Positions 12,421 to 24,080 are shown, counted from the stretch's first letter. The stretch: DNA of 64,000 bases from Helianthus annuus (GCF_002127325.2 NC_035449.2:141690820-141754819); one strand, 5' to 3'. Program-made: numbers and translations. The notes: generated by a model from the sequence alone, not told the origin.

Positions 12421-14035
12421 ACAGTTGTTGTACACAAGCAGTACTTAAGGGACAGCAGTTGTAGTATACAAACAGTGGATGAGGGCCATCAGCTGCTTAT
12501 TATCTGTTCCTCTTTAACCACTGTTACATATAACTACTGCCAGCTAAACACTGATACTATTACAATAGACATAGTAAACAATTGTTTCTTCAGTCCACTG
12601 CTTCATTCTAAGCAGGGCTTTGGTCTTTAGCAGTACTTGAGTTAGGGCAATAGATTAAATAACAGCACTTTGTTTTCAGCAGTTGTTGTACACAAGCAGT
12701 ACTTAAGGAACAGAAGTTGTAGTATAGAAACAGTGGATGAGGGCCATCAGCTGCTTATTATCTGTTCCTCTTTAACCACTGTTACATATAACTACTGCCA
12801 GCTAAACACTGATACTATTACAATAGACGCAGTAAACAACTGTTTCTTTAGTCCACTGCTTCATTCTAAGCAGGGATTTGGTCTTTAGCAGTACTTGACT
12901 TAGGGCAGTAGATTAAATAGCAGCACTTTGTCTTTAGCAGTTGTTGTACACAAGTAGTACTTAAGGAACAGAAGTTGTAGTATAGAAACAGTGGATGAGG
13001 GCCATCAGCTGCTTATTATCTGTTCCTCTTTAACCACTGTTACATATAACTACTGCCAGCTAAACACTGATACTATTACAATAGACACAGTAAACAACTG
13101 TTTCTTCAGTCCACTGCTTCATTCTAAGCAGGGCTTTGGTCTTTAGCAGTACTTGAGTTAGGGCAGTAGATTAAATAGCAGCACTTTGTCTTCAGCAGTT
13201 GTTGTACATAAGCAGTACTTAAAGGACAGCAGTTGTAGTATACACACAGTGGATGAGGGGCATCAGATGTTATAACCACTTTAAAGGGGAAAGTCTAATG
13301 CAAACAGCTGCTTATGATGAATCCACTGATGTGAACCAGTTTTGGCTCGTTTTAGCTGTTCCTGTTTAACCACTGTTACATATAACTACTGCTAGCTAAA
13401 CACTGATACTATTACAATAGACAAAGTAAACAACTGTTTCTTCATTCCACTGCTTCAGTCCAAGCAGGGCTTTGGTCTTTAGCAGCACTTGAGTTAGGGC
13501 AGTAGATTAAATAGCAGGACTTTGTCTTGAGCAGTTGTTGTACACAAGCAGTGCTTAATGGACAGCAGTTGTAGTGTACAAACAGTGGATGAAGCCTATC
13601 AGATGTTATAAACACTTTAAAGGGGAAAGTCTAATGCAAACAGCTGCTGATGATGAATCCGCTGATGTGAACCATATTGTTTGCCTCTTATGAATCAACA
13701 GTGAATAAGCTTTTGACAAATGTTTTGAGCATCTGCGGTTCTGATGAAAGGAATGATTTAAAGTCTAATGCAAACAGCTGCTTATGATGAATCCACTGAT
13801 ATATTATAATCTGTTTTTTCGTTCAACCATTCACCAGTTTTGGCTCTTATTATCGTTCCTCTTTAACCACTGTTACATATAACTACGGCTAGCTAAACAC
13901 TGATACTATTACAATAGACAAAGTAAACCACTGTTTCTTCATTCCACTGCTTCAGTCCAAGTCGGGCTTTGGTCTTTAGCATCACTTGACTTAGGGCAGT
14001 TGATTAAATAGCAGCACTTTGTCTTCAATTTTCAT
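12421..14035 (+). repeat. 258-bp tandem repeat array in the Helitron
   Basis: The marker AGTTGTTGTACA starts at 12423, 12681, 12939 and 13197, exactly 258 bp apart. The next copy starts at 13533 (336 bp) because a segment of about 78 bp (TAACCACTTTAAAGGGGAAA...) is added. A further degenerate copy runs to about 14035. Short frames inside (12406-12630, 12670-12888) repeat with the array and are not genes. Confidence 0.85.
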
Positions 14036-14079
14036 TATATTTTTTTAGTTAAATCGATTTTCGTTATGACAGGATATAA

Positions 14080-14860
14080 TTCATAAATATAATTCTTTGA
14101 GTTAAACTTCAACTTTAAATAAGTTGGCTATTTGGTCGTGTTATAGTAACTTCATTGTAGTAACCAATATATTGGTCAAACCAAGACAAGGATGATTAAA
14201 AAATATGTAGTATTTAAATCCGTATAAATTATGATGTTTCTAAGGGGTCCAACGAATTCCTAATAAAACCAAGACAAGAATGTTTAGAAACATGTAGTAG
14301 TTAAATCCATATAAATTTCTTGGTGCACATAAATTATCGGACAATGTGACTTGGTAAAAATCTATCATCAAACTTCAACTCCAAAATATAAATCTTGTGG
14401 ATTGCGTTGTAATAATTTTATTGTAGGAACCAATGTATTGGTAAAACCAAGACAAGGATGATAAATTCATAAATATAATTCTTTGAGTTAAACTTCAATT
14501 TTAAATAAGTTGGCTATTTGGTCGCGTTATAGTAACTTCATTGTAGTAACCAATATCTTGGTCAAACCAAGACAAGGATGATTAAAAAATATGTAGTATT
14601 TAAATCCGTATAAATTATGATGTTTCTAAGGGGTCCAACTAATTCCTAATAAAACCAAGACAAGAATGTTTAGAAACATGTAGTAGTTAAATCCATATAA
14701 ATTTCTTGGTGCACATAAATTATCGGACAATGTGACTCGGTAAAAATCTATCATTAAACTTCAACTCCAAAATATAAATCTTGTGGATCGCGTTGTAATA
14801 ATTTTATTGTAGGAACCAATATATTGGTAAAACCAAGACAAGGATGATAAAAAAAATATG
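14080..14860 (+). repeat. 386-bp tandem duplication
   Basis: The block starting TCATAAATATAATTCTTTGAG at 14081 repeats at 14467 with a 386-bp period and few mismatches. Within each block the phrase AAACCAAGACAAGGATGAT recurs. Part of it resembles sequence in RPA intron 3 near 9840-9920 (GTTGGCTATTTGGT). Confidence 0.8.
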
Positions 14861-15556
14861 TACTATTTAAATCCATATAAATTATGAATTTTTCAGTTTC
14901 ACTTGGTTATATTTTTTATACAAAACCAAAGGGCCCCAAATTTGGCTTAATTTTGCAATTAAATGGTCTAATTCTTTCAATAATTTCTAGCCCATAAGTT
15001 GTGAACCCTAATATCCTGTCAAAGGCCCACAAAATGAATCAGGTATGTTAAATCACCATTTCATATTGTCCGCTATGTTTATAGCTTCTTTTTCGAATGA
15101 ATCAAAGTGAAGATTTAAAATTAGCGCCAAAAACTCAACCTATAATTCAAGACGCTCTTGGTTTAGAAGCAATCGATGAACACTAAATGGTAGGTTTTTC
15201 TATTTCATTTGTTTAAATCTATTCTCAACATTTGATGTAGTCATCCACTTATTTAGGTAGGTTTTCAATAGGGATCTTCAATCACCACTAGCTGTTGAGA
15301 ATAAATGTTTTTTTGGACAGTGATTACAATAATCACCTATAGCTAGCCCTAAATCACACATATGTGCTCAATTCTTATGTACAGTTATGGAGAGTAAAAA
15401 GAATTTGATACCAAGACATAGAGAATATTTTCCACAGTGCAGTCCCCAACAGGTTTATCAAAATCGCCAGATTGCGAACTACATACCATGATTGCGAACT
15501 ACATACCATTGCGAAACAATAATAAATATACCGAACCCAGATTGAGAAATACATAC
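14861..15556. other. Helitron interior, mostly unassigned
   Basis: On the minus strand this is downstream of the B3-like exon. At 15450-15475 there is a second copy of the exon-edge text (CAGGTTTATCAAAATCGCCA), and GATTGCGAACTACATACCAT is repeated, so the captured segment has small internal duplications. Nothing else is recognised. Confidence 0.4.
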
Positions 15557-18500
15557 CATAGCATCAGGTTTATCAAAATCGCCATTGGGTGTTACACCCT
15601 GGCTTTGCGGAAGCGTGGTTAATTTGGTGTGACTTCTTAATACCATAGCTTAATCACAACAAAGCTATATGAATTAAAAACATGCAAGAATCATCCATTA
15701 AGTTTTAAAAACCAAATACAGTACCATTGTTTTAACGGAAACACACCCTAACAACCATAACCTTGTTCAACAAACCTTACAACTTAAACATAACATAAAC
15801 ACAGTTTAAGGACTGTGACTTGTCCAGGAAAGAGTCACATTCCCTAAACCCCGGATGACCTTGGAAAACTAGTGCAGCGGGAAAACGTGCCATACCGTGC
15901 CAGATCTTTAATTCCCTGAAATACATGTAAGTTGAAAAATCAACAATAATGTTGAGCGAGTTCATGTGTAAGTGAGTAAATAAACCTTTGTATTTATCAA
16001 AACCCTGGTATGTAGCAAATAAGGAAAAAGAGATCACCAATGGTTTGCAAGGCCATTGATACGTGTGAAGTGCAAGTAGGAAGACTCAACCCTTGCGATT
16101 TTGCGTCGTGGCACAAAGTCACCCCGAGGCCCGTTATGCTGGACCTGGGGTTGGGCTCGCTACACCCAGATAGATCTACCGCTTACGTCCCTCGGTCCTA
16201 CAATGAGGATTAATGGCCTCCAGTTCCCGCCTACCCACTCACATGATCTAAGTAGTAACCCTCCTTACGCTAACCATACCATGTAAAAAGTACTCATAGT
16301 CATAGTAACATGTATTTCACCCCCCCAGTTTAGAAAACTGAAAACAGTTAAGAGAAAAGGGGGACATGAACTCACAGTCGGTGCGTCTCTACCAAGTACT
16401 CCAAATCGAGCAGCTGTGCAACGACCTACATGTGCTAAATCTATTAGACGGACGGCCGTGCCTTAGCTTTATAGTTTAAGTTTTTGGGAAATAGTTAGAC
16501 AACTATTTCGGGTTTACTTTTCGTATATACTTGGTAGTTAGTCTCCTTCCCAAGGATGGGGGATTTATTACATGTGCGTTCGAATTATAACATTAAGTCT
16601 CACTTAATATATTTTTATTTCTAATTCCAAAATATAAATATTTTTCTCAAAAATATTATATTTCCATTTCACATAACTTTCCCCAAAAATAATATGTTGA
16701 TAAAATACGCGTTCATGAATATTTCCGTATAATGCGTAAGTTACGTTTTATCATTCGTGTGGTAATAGTAATTACCGGTGTAACTTATATAATTATCGTA
16801 GAGGCGTTCGTATTATTTTGGATCTGTTAACGTTCGTAAATATTATTTTTACTCTAAAAATAATATTTATGTATTTTCACAAAATAATCATAAATAGTGT
16901 GGTGAAAATACATTTACTAAACATATATTTATCACGTTTAGTTTTGTGAAAATCCCACCTCCGAATATTTGTAAATAAAGTCGTGGCGAAATATATTTTG
17001 AAAACATGTCAAAAATAATTCTAACGCTTGTAGTGTAAATATTTCTAAGTGTTAGGTTTTTAGAAAAATTTCGCCAGAGTTTCCTCTGTAACTGGAGGTG
17101 GCCACGCTTTCAAGCGTATCATTTTCTTTTACCAAATCAATTTCAACAACTTCTTTAATCAATCAAACAATTTCCGACACATCAAACTAGTCGACAAGTA
17201 TGTAAATCGCATAATCGCATGAACTTGTAGTTTTTCCGAAAACCATAGTGTAAATCCCATTATATTTTGTGGATCTCTATATAAAGTAGATCGATCTCGT
17301 AAAAACCTCGTTTTTAAAGTAAATCCATCTTTACAACTTCTCGTCATCTTTTACAAAGTTTGTTATTTTGTCGAACCTTTCATTTCACAAGTGTTTACAC
17401 ACTTGTGGTTTATAAAAATCATACCTGTTAGTGTAAGATCCGTCTTTTAGAAAACATGATTTCTTTGATATGTGGTTCTTTGAAAATACCATTTGTACAT
17501 ATGTAGATCCGCTAGTTTCAAACACTATTTTACAAGCAAAAATACTTTTACACAAGTTCATGTTTCTTGTGTGGTGGAGTTTCACCTTTTAACCCTTGTC
17601 TCATTCAAAACAAGCTTATGTCAAGATCCATGATCTTAACCAAACCGGGTTAAATGGTGATCCGAGCTACCACAACGTAGATCGGGTCTAGGTAACCACA
17701 AATTTCAGTTACTACAACTTTTACACAACTTATATGCTTTTAACCAACAATACTTGTAATTTTAGTAGACTTTAATGCTTCAAAATGCAAGATTCCGAGT
17801 TTTAATCATCATATATCTTATTAACCACCTTAGATTAGTTCGAGTACGAGTTTTAAGCATTATACCTCTAGCTCGAGGCTAGGGAAGAATCTATGCGAAA
17901 AAGAGGTGGATAAAAGCTAGGTAGAGAGGTCCTTCGTCTTCCGTTTGCTCCAAGACTCCTCGTATGCGACCCTTAACACTTGTATGGTGTTGGAACTTGC
18001 AAGATGGAAGTCGAAAATGATGGGATGCCCCAAGGGGGGTTCGGCCGTGAGCTAGAGCAAGAGAGGAGAGAAATTTTGGGTGGTGAAATGTGAAGTGATT
18101 ATCTCATGTGCCAACTTATGTTACTTATAGGCAAAATCTAATGTTTTTAACCATTGGGTTGGATGTTCTCTAGATTTGAGACATCATGTAATATTATAAT
18201 CAAGAAATGGTACAAGACTAGTTACATGGGGACCGAATCGGCCCAAGGGGGGGGGGTAAGCTAGTTCGATTCCAACTAGAGGTTAAGTATTTAGTTAGGT
18301 TAAACCAAGTTAGTTTAGGGATTAACTTGGTTAGTAGTGTGTTGTGCTTTATAGCGGGTGTTAGGGTGTTCAGGGACCCTAACTGGCTCAGAAAAAGACC
18401 AATAATATTAATGTCAAAATTTTCATGTTCCGGGTATAGTCCGGTTGTTCAGTTGGATAGTAATCCGTTAAAGCGCTTAATAAAGCTTTAAAGTGTCGTT

Positions 18501-19430
18501 AATAACATTTTTAGTGACACAATTTATTTCTCAAAGTGTCGGGAATATTTCCTCATGTTTTGGCACTTTATTAGTTAGCCAGAGGCTGAAATGTTAATTA
18601 AAGTGCTGTGTTTTGTGTTCAGTGTATGTTTTAGGCACATCCAGTCACTGTAACTTATTCCTAGAGACGCAGTTCTACAACCCTTGTATCCCTACACTTA
18701 CTATGGGTGTAGTAAAATATTTCTGGCTCATACAGGCCTTAGAGGCAGTGTCTGCCTGATGCTGGCTTTATCAGCATGTTCAATAGGTTATCCGTTCAAA
18801 CGCTACTGTGCTTTTGTGCATCATGTTTGTCACTAAGGTTCAACATGTAAATTGTGTAGTGACAGTATGTAAAGTATGATGCAGGAATATACAAGTATTA
18901 GAAATCAAGTAGCAGTTCATCAGTAATTTCAAGTAAGCACAGTAATTAAGTGGAAATTAATTATTAATTAAATCGTACGGATACCTGGTTTAGTGAGGGT
19001 TGTCACATTGGGTCTGTAGTAAAAATAATCAGATGGAGCAAATGCAATATTGTCATAGAAATAAAATATCCGGAAACTTTGTAATGCTTCTTCATACTGA
19101 AATACGAGCCATGATCCAGATTGTAGTTTCAAAGTTTGAACTACGGAATACCACCCATTGTAGAGATAACAGAAGTTTCCTATATCATATATCTTGACTT
19201 CAAAGACTTGCCCATTAGTTGTCCGTACTTTGACAAACCCAACAGGATAGTTAAACTCTTTTATCCATTGTTTATACTTTTTTGACAGAACCTATGTATA
19301 AGTATATGAAAATCAGAACTGTCTAACATGATGTTATAAAGAAAATAAATTCGCCATATCTGAGATTAAAATACTAACCAAAGATTTCCTTTGGTTGTCG
19401 GTCATGTAACAAGCAAAACCATACATCTTT
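15557..19430 (-). pseudogene. Captured B3-domain gene fragment, split by a solo LTR
   Basis: Read on the minus strand. One exon (19430-19379) begins after a TATAG acceptor, encodes KMYGFACYMTD and ends at a GTTAGT donor. The next begins at 19291 after ATACATAG, in the same frame. It encodes a B3/REM-type DNA-binding fold: VGFVKVRTTNGQVFEVKIYD, then GWYSVVQTLKLQSGSWLVFQ, then FRIFYF. It is interrupted at 19008 by the solo LTR and continues from 15589/15584 to a GTATGT donor at 15557. Removing the LTR and one TSD copy keeps the frame. B3 proteins are plant transcription factors. Only an internal piece is visible; a possible upstream exon end lies at 20380 (AAAAG|GTAATC), but its frame is unclear. 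Not functional as it stands. Confidence 0.68.
15590..19007 (-). mobile_element. Solo LTR (3418 bp) with 5-bp TSD TTGGG
   Basis: It reads TGTTACACCC at 15590 to GTTGTCACA at 19007, flanked by TTGGG at 15585-15589 and 19008-19012. On the minus strand it starts TGTGACAACCC, like the LTR of the Tekay-like element at 54486. No internal region, PBS or polypurine tract is present, so it was left by LTR-LTR recombination. It has no coding content; frames at 15777-16040 and 17159-17585 have no recognisable domain. Confidence 0.88.
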
Positions 19431-19509
19431 CTATAAAAAGAGAAAAACGTTAAAAGATGGTAAGTAACTGAGAGAACATGATGAAAGGAAATAGCATTAG
19501 TATGCAACC

Positions 19510-19770
19510 ACTGTTTGACCAAAGTCAAACCACTTTTTTTTTTAAAAAAATCTGTTTGACCAAAGCCTGTTTGACCAAAGTCAAACCACTGTTTGCAAAA
19601 CTATGGCTCTTAGTGGTTCAAAAGTCTGCTTGACCATGGTCAAACCACTGTTTGTCCAATGACAAACCACTGTTTTCTCCTCAAAACACTGTTTAATCCA
19701 ACAGTGATTTTAAACGTATATTTTCATCCATCTGTTAACCAAAGTCAACCCATCTGTTAACCAAAGTCAA
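19510..19770 (+). repeat. Short interspersed repeat of CTGTTTGACCAAAGTCAAAC
   Basis: TTTGACCAAAGTCAAACCACTG and close variants occur at least five times, with CATCTGTTAACCAAAGTCAAC variants following. TTTGAC/GTCAAA makes each unit partly palindromic. Confidence 0.65.
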
Positions 19771-20782
19771 CAGATGTATCAACAACAATGATTTTAAGTT
19801 GATGAGCCTTATTTATGAAAAACGTTAAAAGATTATTCTAATTAATGCAATTAAAAAGAGTATAACTAATAGATTAAAATATTATATACCGTTAAAAGGT
19901 TATTTGGGTATATTCAATGTCAACAATGTCAAATACCAAATGTTATTTTCGATGCCGAGAGTTTCTAAAGCTTATTAATATGTTTCTATTTTTGACAGTG
20001 TGATACAAAACCCCAAACATGTGAAATATAATCTGATAAAATCTGTTAAGAACACCAACTGGAAGTTTACTAAACATCATAATCTTAAAAAATCTTTATA
20101 CAACAACTGATAAACAATCATTTTTAACATAGCCCTAAATATCTACACCTCAATCGAACATCCATACAAAAGTAAAAACTTCAATCGAACATCAATACGA
20201 ACATTCATATGATGGAATCTGAAGTATAACAAATCAAATAAACAAACATGATCACAAATTACAGTTCATATAAAAGAACAAACCTAAGATCAAAAATCAT
20301 ACATGCAAGCGTGGTATAAAAAATTACATGAAGCAAAGATTTCAGAAAAACAAAATCGAATCAATACGTTTTCGATTACCTTTTGCTGATAAGGAAAAAT
20401 CTTTAACACTCCCTGTCGTTGGTTTGTCGCCCTTCGAAGTTCGGAGATGGAAATGGAGCAGTAGATGACTGATTAGAATTTGGGGCCGGATTTGATATAA
20501 GGGTTTTAATGGGCCTACAAAATCTAATCTATTATTAAGCTTAATTGGATCAAACATAAGGGGCTTTATTGAACTGATCAATAACATTTGATTAGTTGTA
20601 TTAAATACAAACAATATAAATGATGTATTACAATCTATTTCGATGGTTATTAAAGCTACCCGTGTGGTCACATATACTGCTTTTAACATTACTTTATAAA
20701 TATATATAACTAAAGACCAAAATTTAAATGATATATTATAATCTGTTTTTTAGTATTTGATTTCGATCATTACTAAACCTAC
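19771..20782. other. Helitron 3' part without a clear gene
   Basis: A/T-rich. Near 20640-20680 a GATGGTTATTAAAGCTACCCGTGTGGTCACAT stretch is an imperfect second copy of the Helitron 3' end, about 115 bp inside the true end. The minus-strand frame at 20342-20689 may include the 5' exon or UTR of the B3-like fragment but shows no domain. Confidence 0.4.
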
Positions 20783-20812
20783 CCGTGTGGTTACACGGAT
20801 GCCACACCTAGT
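20783..20812 (+). other. Helitron 3' terminal hairpin and CTAGT
   Basis: The stem CCGTGT/ACACGG with loop GGTT is followed after 9 nt by CTAGT, and the host base after it is T. This is the standard Helitron termination signal. Confidence 0.85.
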
Positions 20813-20981
20813 TATGTTTTAAGGAAAAAATTAAAGGAGGCAGACTTAATATATGTAAATTTTTTGGTAAAATTTACATTCCGAAGTGAAAAAATAGAGA
20901 GACGAGGGGGTGGCCCTAACTAAAATCCTCCCATGTATATCCTCTTAAAATTAACTTGAGAGTAGTAAAATTATGTCTATA

Positions 20982-21712
20982 ACTAGAGTTTTTTACCTGT
21001 CGCGCGTTGCGGCGGCGTCATACGTAAAATGATAACATATAGACTGCAATAGACCAACTCGTTTCCGAACTAAATTTACGTAGAAGCGTATGATAACTCG
21101 AATTTATATAGTCGAATCAAAACATATTAAATTTACGTCAAAACATAGTGCAACTCAAAATGTACATAAAATTTTATATTTGACCAGACTCATTTTCAAA
21201 CAAAAACTACATTAAAGCGTCGAGGAACTCGAATTTATACCGACACACCATAAAAAAGATAACAGATGAGCAGTAGGGTAACCTCATTTTTCTAGAAACG
21301 TTGGGGTGAAAGTGACATTTACAAAGTTAGAGGGTTACTTTTGACATTATAGCAAAGTTTGGGGTAGAATGGGTTAAAAGTTATGTTAAAGCTTAGACGA
21401 CCTCAAATTTATACTGACACATCTATAAAAACAAAAACGTAAGAAATTAGTTTCAGGGAAAGCTTGAAAATTTAGAGATGTGAGGAAGTGAAAGTGACAT
21501 TTACAAAGTTAGAGGGTTACCTTTGACGTAATAGCAAAGTTTGAGGGTAAAATGAGTTGCATAACAAAATTTTAAGTATTAAAAAGAAGTTGGAGAGTAT
21601 GAAGGTCTTTTTTGTGAGTTAAAAAGTAAGGGGGTCAAATTTGTCGATTTTCAAATGAATTTTGCAAAGTTAAAAAAGTTGAAGGGGATTTTTTGACATA
21701 AAGAAGACATGG
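20982..21712 (-). mobile_element. Helitron-like fragment with CTAGT end
   Basis: On the minus strand it ends CTCTAGT|T (20986-20982), preceded by a GC-rich block (GCCGCAACGCGCG). The body carries repeated phrases such as GAAAGTGACATTTACAAAGTTAGAGGGTTAC (near 21310 and 21490). The 5' end is not located. Superfamily assignment is tentative. Confidence 0.4.
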
Positions 21713-22301
21713 TCACCGACCTGTAATAGTATATAAATTTGTCATACACTCATTTGATATTTCAAGTTTTTAAAAGGCATTCAAATCGAAATTATAATCA
21801 CTTGCTAGATTAAACTCATATATAATAATTTGGTCAGGTGCATGGAAGTTATAAATATAAGTATTTACTCCATGTTTAAAAGGCAAATTAGTACAGGCAC
21901 AAAATTGTATCAATTTCAACCTTAGATAACTTAAAGGAAACGAACGGATGTTTGTTCGTTGTTGGTATTTGTTTGTATGGTGCCAACACTAGTATGCATT
22001 GATTGAAAGAAACCATGTCGGTGTATGTGGAATAATCTGGAGTGTTTCATTGTGATTTAAATTTGTTACATTATTAAACCTAAAATCGTTTTTTTCTTTT
22101 CTCGTCTTTTTGAGTTTACCTTATGTTACATGTTCCTTAGTTTAATTGCATGTTAACTTAGCACTAGTATAATTAACCTCAATTCACATCTCTAACTTTA
22201 GCTTCGATAACCAAATAAAACATGTAATAGTTACTAACCACACGTATCTCATAGATACATTTCTCCTGTAATCCGTCGGTAATTAAAAGATATTACTTTG
22301 A

Positions 22302-22332
22302 ACTAGTGTTTTTCAATGACGCGCGTTGCGCG
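22302..22332 (-). other. Second Helitron-like 3' end with perfect GC hairpin
   Basis: The plus strand shows ACTAG (22302-22306), 13 nt, then CGCGC-GTT-GCGCG (22320-22332). On the minus strand this is a 5-bp perfect hairpin followed by CTAGT and a host T. The matching TC end further right was not found. Confidence 0.5.
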
Positions 22333-22544
22333 AAAGGCATTGGTGTTTTCGACCAACATCATCCTGCAACTCTTCTTTTAACTGTTTCACTTCTTGCAAA
22401 GACTGAACGTAGACCCTAACTCTTGTTTCACCACTTAATCACTGTAAAAATTACAGGATTAATGTTTGGGGCATGTGTTGACACGTGGATTTCGAGCCTC
22501 CCCGCTGGTGAGTGACGTATTGGGTCGGTTAAGAAAAAAAAAGC

Positions 22545-22697
22545 CTAAAGCGTTATGTAGATTTCGAACAGGGCGAGCTTGTCAAACGGCTTCCGCACCT
22601 TGCCCTGGAACTCGATGTTGGCCACTGCCACCTGGTTTTCGTGACTTATATCACCACCCGGGACGCTATCGTAGTAGGCTTTAAAACGGTCGAGCTT
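22545..22697 (-). other. Short unidentified coding-looking remnant
   Basis: The minus strand reads about 50 codons containing HENQVAVANIEFQG and PFDKLALFEIYITL before a TAG at 22545-22547. The GC content is higher than nearby sequence and the residue pattern looks protein-like. I do not recognise the family. No start codon is seen, and upstream frames are closed. Confidence 0.3.
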
Positions 22698-22932
22698 AGC
22701 ACGCGTTTAAACTGTGCCGGTCGTTCCCCACGTTGTGCCGATAGCTAGAGAAAGCTTCCGGCCAGTAACGGGTCTCACCGGGTTGGCTGCCCTTCATCGC
22801 GTTGTGCCGGTATCAAGTGTGGGTAGCTGGTTCGGGTAGGTGGAGCGAAGGGTTGGGGTAGCGATGTGGACAGGCGGTGGGGTTGGAGGGTTTTATAGTG
22901 ACTTGGGTTAACCGTTTGGCTTGGCCAAACAG

Positions 22933-23912
22933 TTATTTTTTAAAATTTAAACCTAGCCGCTATGGCCTAGCCAACCAAGCCAATAAGAGCCGGCCACGGA
23001 GGACCTAGCGCCAAACGATTATTTTTTAAAATTTAAACCTAGACGCTACAGCCTAGCCAACCCAGCCAATGAGAGCTGGCCACGGAGGACCTCTAGGCAT
23101 GCCTAACGCCCGGGCTGAAGCCAAACGGTTATTTTTTAAAATTTAAACCTAGCCGCTACGGCCTAGCCAACCAAGCCAATGAGAGCCGGCCACGGAGGAC
23201 CTAGCTCTAAACGGTTCTTTTTTAAAATTTAAACCTAGCCGCTATGGCCTAGCCAACCCAGCCAATGAGAGCCAGCCATGGAGGACCGCTAGGAATGCCC
23301 AACGCCTGGGCTGAAACTCCCGCTCAAAGGGCCACGCGGAAACCCAAACCCACCCGGGGTGGTGACTTGGGCATTTGTACCCAAACCACGGCCCAACCCT
23401 CGCCCCAATATAAGCCAAACGGTTATTTTTTAAAATTTAAACCTAGCCGTTATGGCCTAGCCAACCAAGCCAATGAGAGCCGGCCACGGAGGACCTAGCG
23501 CCAAATGGTTATTTTTTAAAATTTAAACCTAGCCGTTATAGCCTAGCCAACCCAGCCAATAAGAGTCGGCCACGGAGGACCGCTAGGCATGCCCAACGCC
23601 CAGGCTGAAGCCAAACAGTTATTTTTTAAAATTTAAACCTAGCCGCTATGGCCTAGCCAACCAAGCCAATGAAAGCCGGCCACGGAGGACCTAGCGCCAA
23701 ACGGTTATTTTTTAAAATTTAAACCTAGCCGCTATGGCCTAGCCAACCCAGCCAATGACAGCCGGCCACGGAGAACCGCTAGGCATGCCCAACGCCCGGG
23801 CTGAAACTCCCGCCCAAAGGGCCAAGCCGAAACCCAAACCCACCCGGGGTGGTGACTTGGGCATTTGTACCCAAACCACGGCCCAACCCTCGCCCCAATA
23901 TAAAAAAAATCA
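22933..23912 (+). repeat. Two-copy 490-bp higher-order tandem repeat
   Basis: The phrase TTATTTTTTAAAATTTAAACC starts at 22933, 23019, 23129, 23215, 23423, 23509, 23619 and 23705 (one variant at 23215). Steps are 86, 110, 86, 208, then 86, 110, 86 and the final long unit again, so the block repeats with a 490-bp period. The 110 unit adds CTAGGCATGCCCAACGCC; the 208 unit also adds the CCACCCGGGGTGGTGACTTGG segment. A degenerate partial copy follows at 23930-23990. Frames inside recur with the repeat and are not genes. Confidence 0.85.
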
Positions 23913-24080
23913 CGTAATAAATAAAGAATTAAAAACCCACACAGGGTGGTGATTTGGGCATTTGTACTCAACCCTCACCCCAATATAAAAAAATCACGTA
24001 AGAATTAAAAAAATGACTAAAAAATGACTGAATGAACTGTTCATTCAGTTTTGATTTTATCATATATTAATTCTGATTTA

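Larger units (their letters stand above)
8032..20812 (+). mobile_element. Helitron, 12.8 kb, carrying RPA-like gene and captured gene fragment
   Basis: The 5' end reads A|TCTATACTATCTATAATAAG (TC at 8032) and the 3' end reads CTAGT|T (20808-20812). Nine nt before the CTAGT is a perfect 6-bp hairpin (CCGTGT-GGTT-ACACGG, 20783-20798). Insertion between A and T with no target duplication is the Helitron rule. No Rep/helicase frame is visible, so mobility would need an autonomous partner. Cargo, left to right: RPA70-like gene, 258-bp and 386-bp tandem arrays, and a B3-domain gene fragment on the minus strand interrupted by a solo LTR. Without that LTR the element is about 9.4 kb. Plant Helitrons are known to carry RPA genes and captured host fragments. 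Confidence 0.82.

Noticed and set aside
12406..12888. Two similar 72-74 aa frames
   Set aside because: They repeat exactly with the 258-bp array and lack any domain.
8032..20812. Autonomous Helitron with Rep/helicase
   Set aside because: No HUH-type Rep or Pif1-like helicase motifs are seen in any frame.
22933..23912. Possible CRISPR-like array of regular repeats
   Set aside because: Plant DNA, units too long and related to each other, no unique spacers; it is a tandem repeat.
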